From positions 29,223,568-29,287,567 of the forward strand of contig NC_089853.1 of the NCBI RefSeq assembly GCF_036373705.1: a stretch of 64,000 nt of DNA, written 5' to 3'. The position numbers were made by a program, and so were the translations under genes. Position 1 is the first letter of the stretch. The number at the start of each line of letters is the position of its first letter. Below the pieces are notes generated by a model. That model ran no database searches, had not been told where the DNA came from, and saw only the letters and a program-made list of their open reading frames with translations. Below, piece by piece: positions 61,881 to 64,000 of this stretch. The DNA is from Amia ocellicauda (Eukaryota; Chordata; Actinopteri; Amiiformes; Amiidae).

Positions 61881-64000
61881 CTAGGAACAAGAACAAAGAG
61901 GATGTAAAAAGCCAGTCAGTCAGTGCAGTGATGACAGGGTAACCCAATGGCTATGAATTAGTGTAACCATTGCAATCAGACACTGTTTACACATTTAAAT
62001 ATATATGGAATGCTTTGTTCCAAATGCTTCAATTTGGAAGTAGGCATTAACCACGCAGACTGGGAATAAATAATGGGCACCTTGTGTTTAAAAATAAAAC
62101 AAATTGTTACAGCACTTTAAGGTGTACCACTGTCCTTGAACATCAGACTGTTTACGCTGGCATGAATAAAAAGAAGAGGTAGTTCCTTTCATATAGACAC
62201 TGGTGGCTGGTGCTCCAAGGAAACAGCTGTGCACAAGAAGCCTGTGGTTAGACATATAGTTGCCATGGTAAACGCCATTTTGAAGTTGGTTTTCAGCACG
62301 TCCACTGAGAAGGCCAGGACGGAATTAAACTACTCCATCAAGGACAATAAACTGCAGTAATATTGTCACTTTCCTTCTCCCATCCAAAGCATAACAAAAG
62401 TCAATTTCAAACCAGAAGTCACATTCAATAGAAACTACTGCAGTGTTAGGCAATCGCAGAAATTGGACACCTTTTCCCTTTGACCTTTTGTTTTTGGCTT
62501 CTTCTTCCAGAACTTGACTGAACCCTGGTGCATGTGTTGTTTAAGAGAACATCCTATTGCTCAGATTAGTCTTCAGAACCTGTACCACAGACAAGCTTTT
62601 GGAGTCTCAGTTTAGATAATTTACACAATCTTGAAGCATGGATTACACAGATCCTCTGCGACTCTGGAAAGTAAACTGCTCACCCCATTGAATCTGAGAT
62701 AAAGTCTTTAATACAATATATTTTAGACACATTGACAAACTTCAGTAATAGTATGTAAATCCTAAAAAAAGGGGGGGAAATCATGCTGGAATGAAAAAGA
62801 CTACTTAGAACAGTCCCAGAGACTTGAGTCGGCCAGACAGTGGGATTTCACTGGGCAATTTTATGATTTCTAGTCTTTAATTTTCTCCTTTTTAATTTTT
62901 GCCTACTTCAAATACTGGTTTAGAGCTTAAACTTAAAGAGCAAAATGTTTGATATAATCAATTCCAACTACTGCTAGCTATTTGTAATATCTGCAAAAAA
63001 TGTGTACCTGAATCCAGTCAAGAAATGAATGGTGCATTTAACTTTCTTTCTCTTGCTTAACAGATGAGTGCCTTCCATATACAGCCCCTCTAAGATCTAA
63101 AAGATGGAGAAGGCTGACACCTGAAGGTCCATTTTAAATGGTTAGTTTTCATTAAAACCCCCCAATGAAAAACAGAAATGTAGGTGGACACTCCTACCCT
63201 TTCATGCCTTTTACAGTTTAAACCATGTTAGAAGATGCATTCAGGGTGCAAGTAAGCACAAGAACACAAAAGCAGAGTGGCTGGCGTGGCAGTTTGGGCA
63301 CACATAATAAACAAGTAGTTTAGCTGTGGTTATGAATACAAGCCCAGCTCCAAAATGTAGCAATATTCTCAGCAAATTTGGTATTTAGACAAACTAAATA
63401 CTTAAAAAAGGGTAAGAAATAATTACATCTTTCAATTTTTCTGCTCCTTAATGTATGATTGAATATGTTAATATGCAGAAGGTTCTTGTCCTGTAGTTAG
63501 TGAGGATGGCTGACACAGCTCCCTGCAAGAAGTTTTGTTTGCAAGCCTTTTATTGTGACATTGCGAGTGTTTTTAGCACCACATATGAGAATCTGTCCTG
63601 AAGCATAGGGTACCCTTTAAATTACTTATTTTCTTGCAGGTCATGGTTCAGGAAGAGCAGATTGTTTTTGTTGGATGATGAAACTGCAGATTTGTTCACG
63701 ATTTTTATATTTTTAAATGAAAAAACAGCTTGATAGGGAAACAATAATCTGCATTAACAGATCACACTGACCCACAAATATCTCAAAATATGAAATTCCA
63801 TATGTTTTCCCAACTGATGTAATTGAATTTGTATTTAGCTCCATACCTATTCAATCTTTCATCTATATTACTTTAAATGTCTTTCATAATAATTTGTTAT
63901 GGACTGACAACCCACACAATTACAGACACATACAAATACTACTTTGGAATTAAAAACCAAAAAAATACATATGAGGAAATCATAATCAAAGCCAAACTAA
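61881..64000. other. ca12 intron running off the window, nothing recognised
   Basis: I searched the minus strand for the exon expected upstream of 61880, which should encode the histidine-containing zinc site and HWG-like motif of carbonic anhydrases. I did not find it, nor any plus-strand gene. The stretch is AT-rich and is best read as a ca12 intron. Confidence 0.55.

Noticed and set aside
62680-62705. Possible upstream ca12 exon ending at a GTGAGC donor
   Set aside because: The segment after the nearest acceptor is only about ten bases and does not encode the expected HWG/zinc-site region.

Overview
This is a vertebrate nuclear DNA window, almost certainly from a ray-finned fish. The genes are split by GT-AG introns. 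The repeats are an L2-clade LINE, a tRNA-derived SINE with an L2-like tail, a Tc1/mariner element, a short inverted-repeat element and AAT/CA/GCAC microsatellites, a mix familiar from fish genomes. I cannot name the species. The single-copy set and repeat tails would fit a non-teleost or early-branching fish, but that is a weak inference. There is no prokaryotic-style system, CRISPR array, rRNA or recognisable tRNA gene.

Six protein genes could be assembled exon by exon, and splice phases agree at every junction used. Left to right they are sema7a (minus, 13 coding exons, 613 aa), commd4 (plus, 8 coding exons, 199 aa), neil1 (plus, 9 coding exons, 407 aa), man2c1 (minus, 26 exons, 1034 aa), aph1b (plus, 6 exons, 258 aa) and ca12 (minus, 3' part only; its 5' exons lie beyond the right edge). 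Sema7a and commd4 are head-to-head with 478 bp between start codons. Man2c1 and aph1b are head-to-head with 844 bp. Neil1 and man2c1 converge, as do aph1b and ca12. The human counterparts are all on chromosome 15 but in separate blocks, so the window joins a SEMA7A-COMMD4-NEIL1-MAN2C1 block to an APH1B-CA12 block.

The products do unrelated jobs: a GPI-anchored guidance/immune ligand (Sema7A), a Commander-associated COMM protein (Commd4), a base-excision DNA glycosylase (Neil1), a cytosolic free-glycan mannosidase (Man2c1), a gamma-secretase subunit (Aph1b) and a membrane carbonic anhydrase (Ca12). They look like neighbours by shared ancestry rather than a pathway.

The least explained item is a 220-codon, GC-rich, uninterrupted reading frame in a ca12 intron on the same strand, with its own downstream poly(A) signal. 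I do not recognise its protein. Other points of interest are a possible 30-nt ca12 cassette exon, loss of the integrin-binding RGD in Sema7A, a possible DD36E-type Tc1/mariner relic, a short inverted-repeat family flanking the man2c1/aph1b promoter, and a transposon-derived candidate poly(A) signal for ca12.
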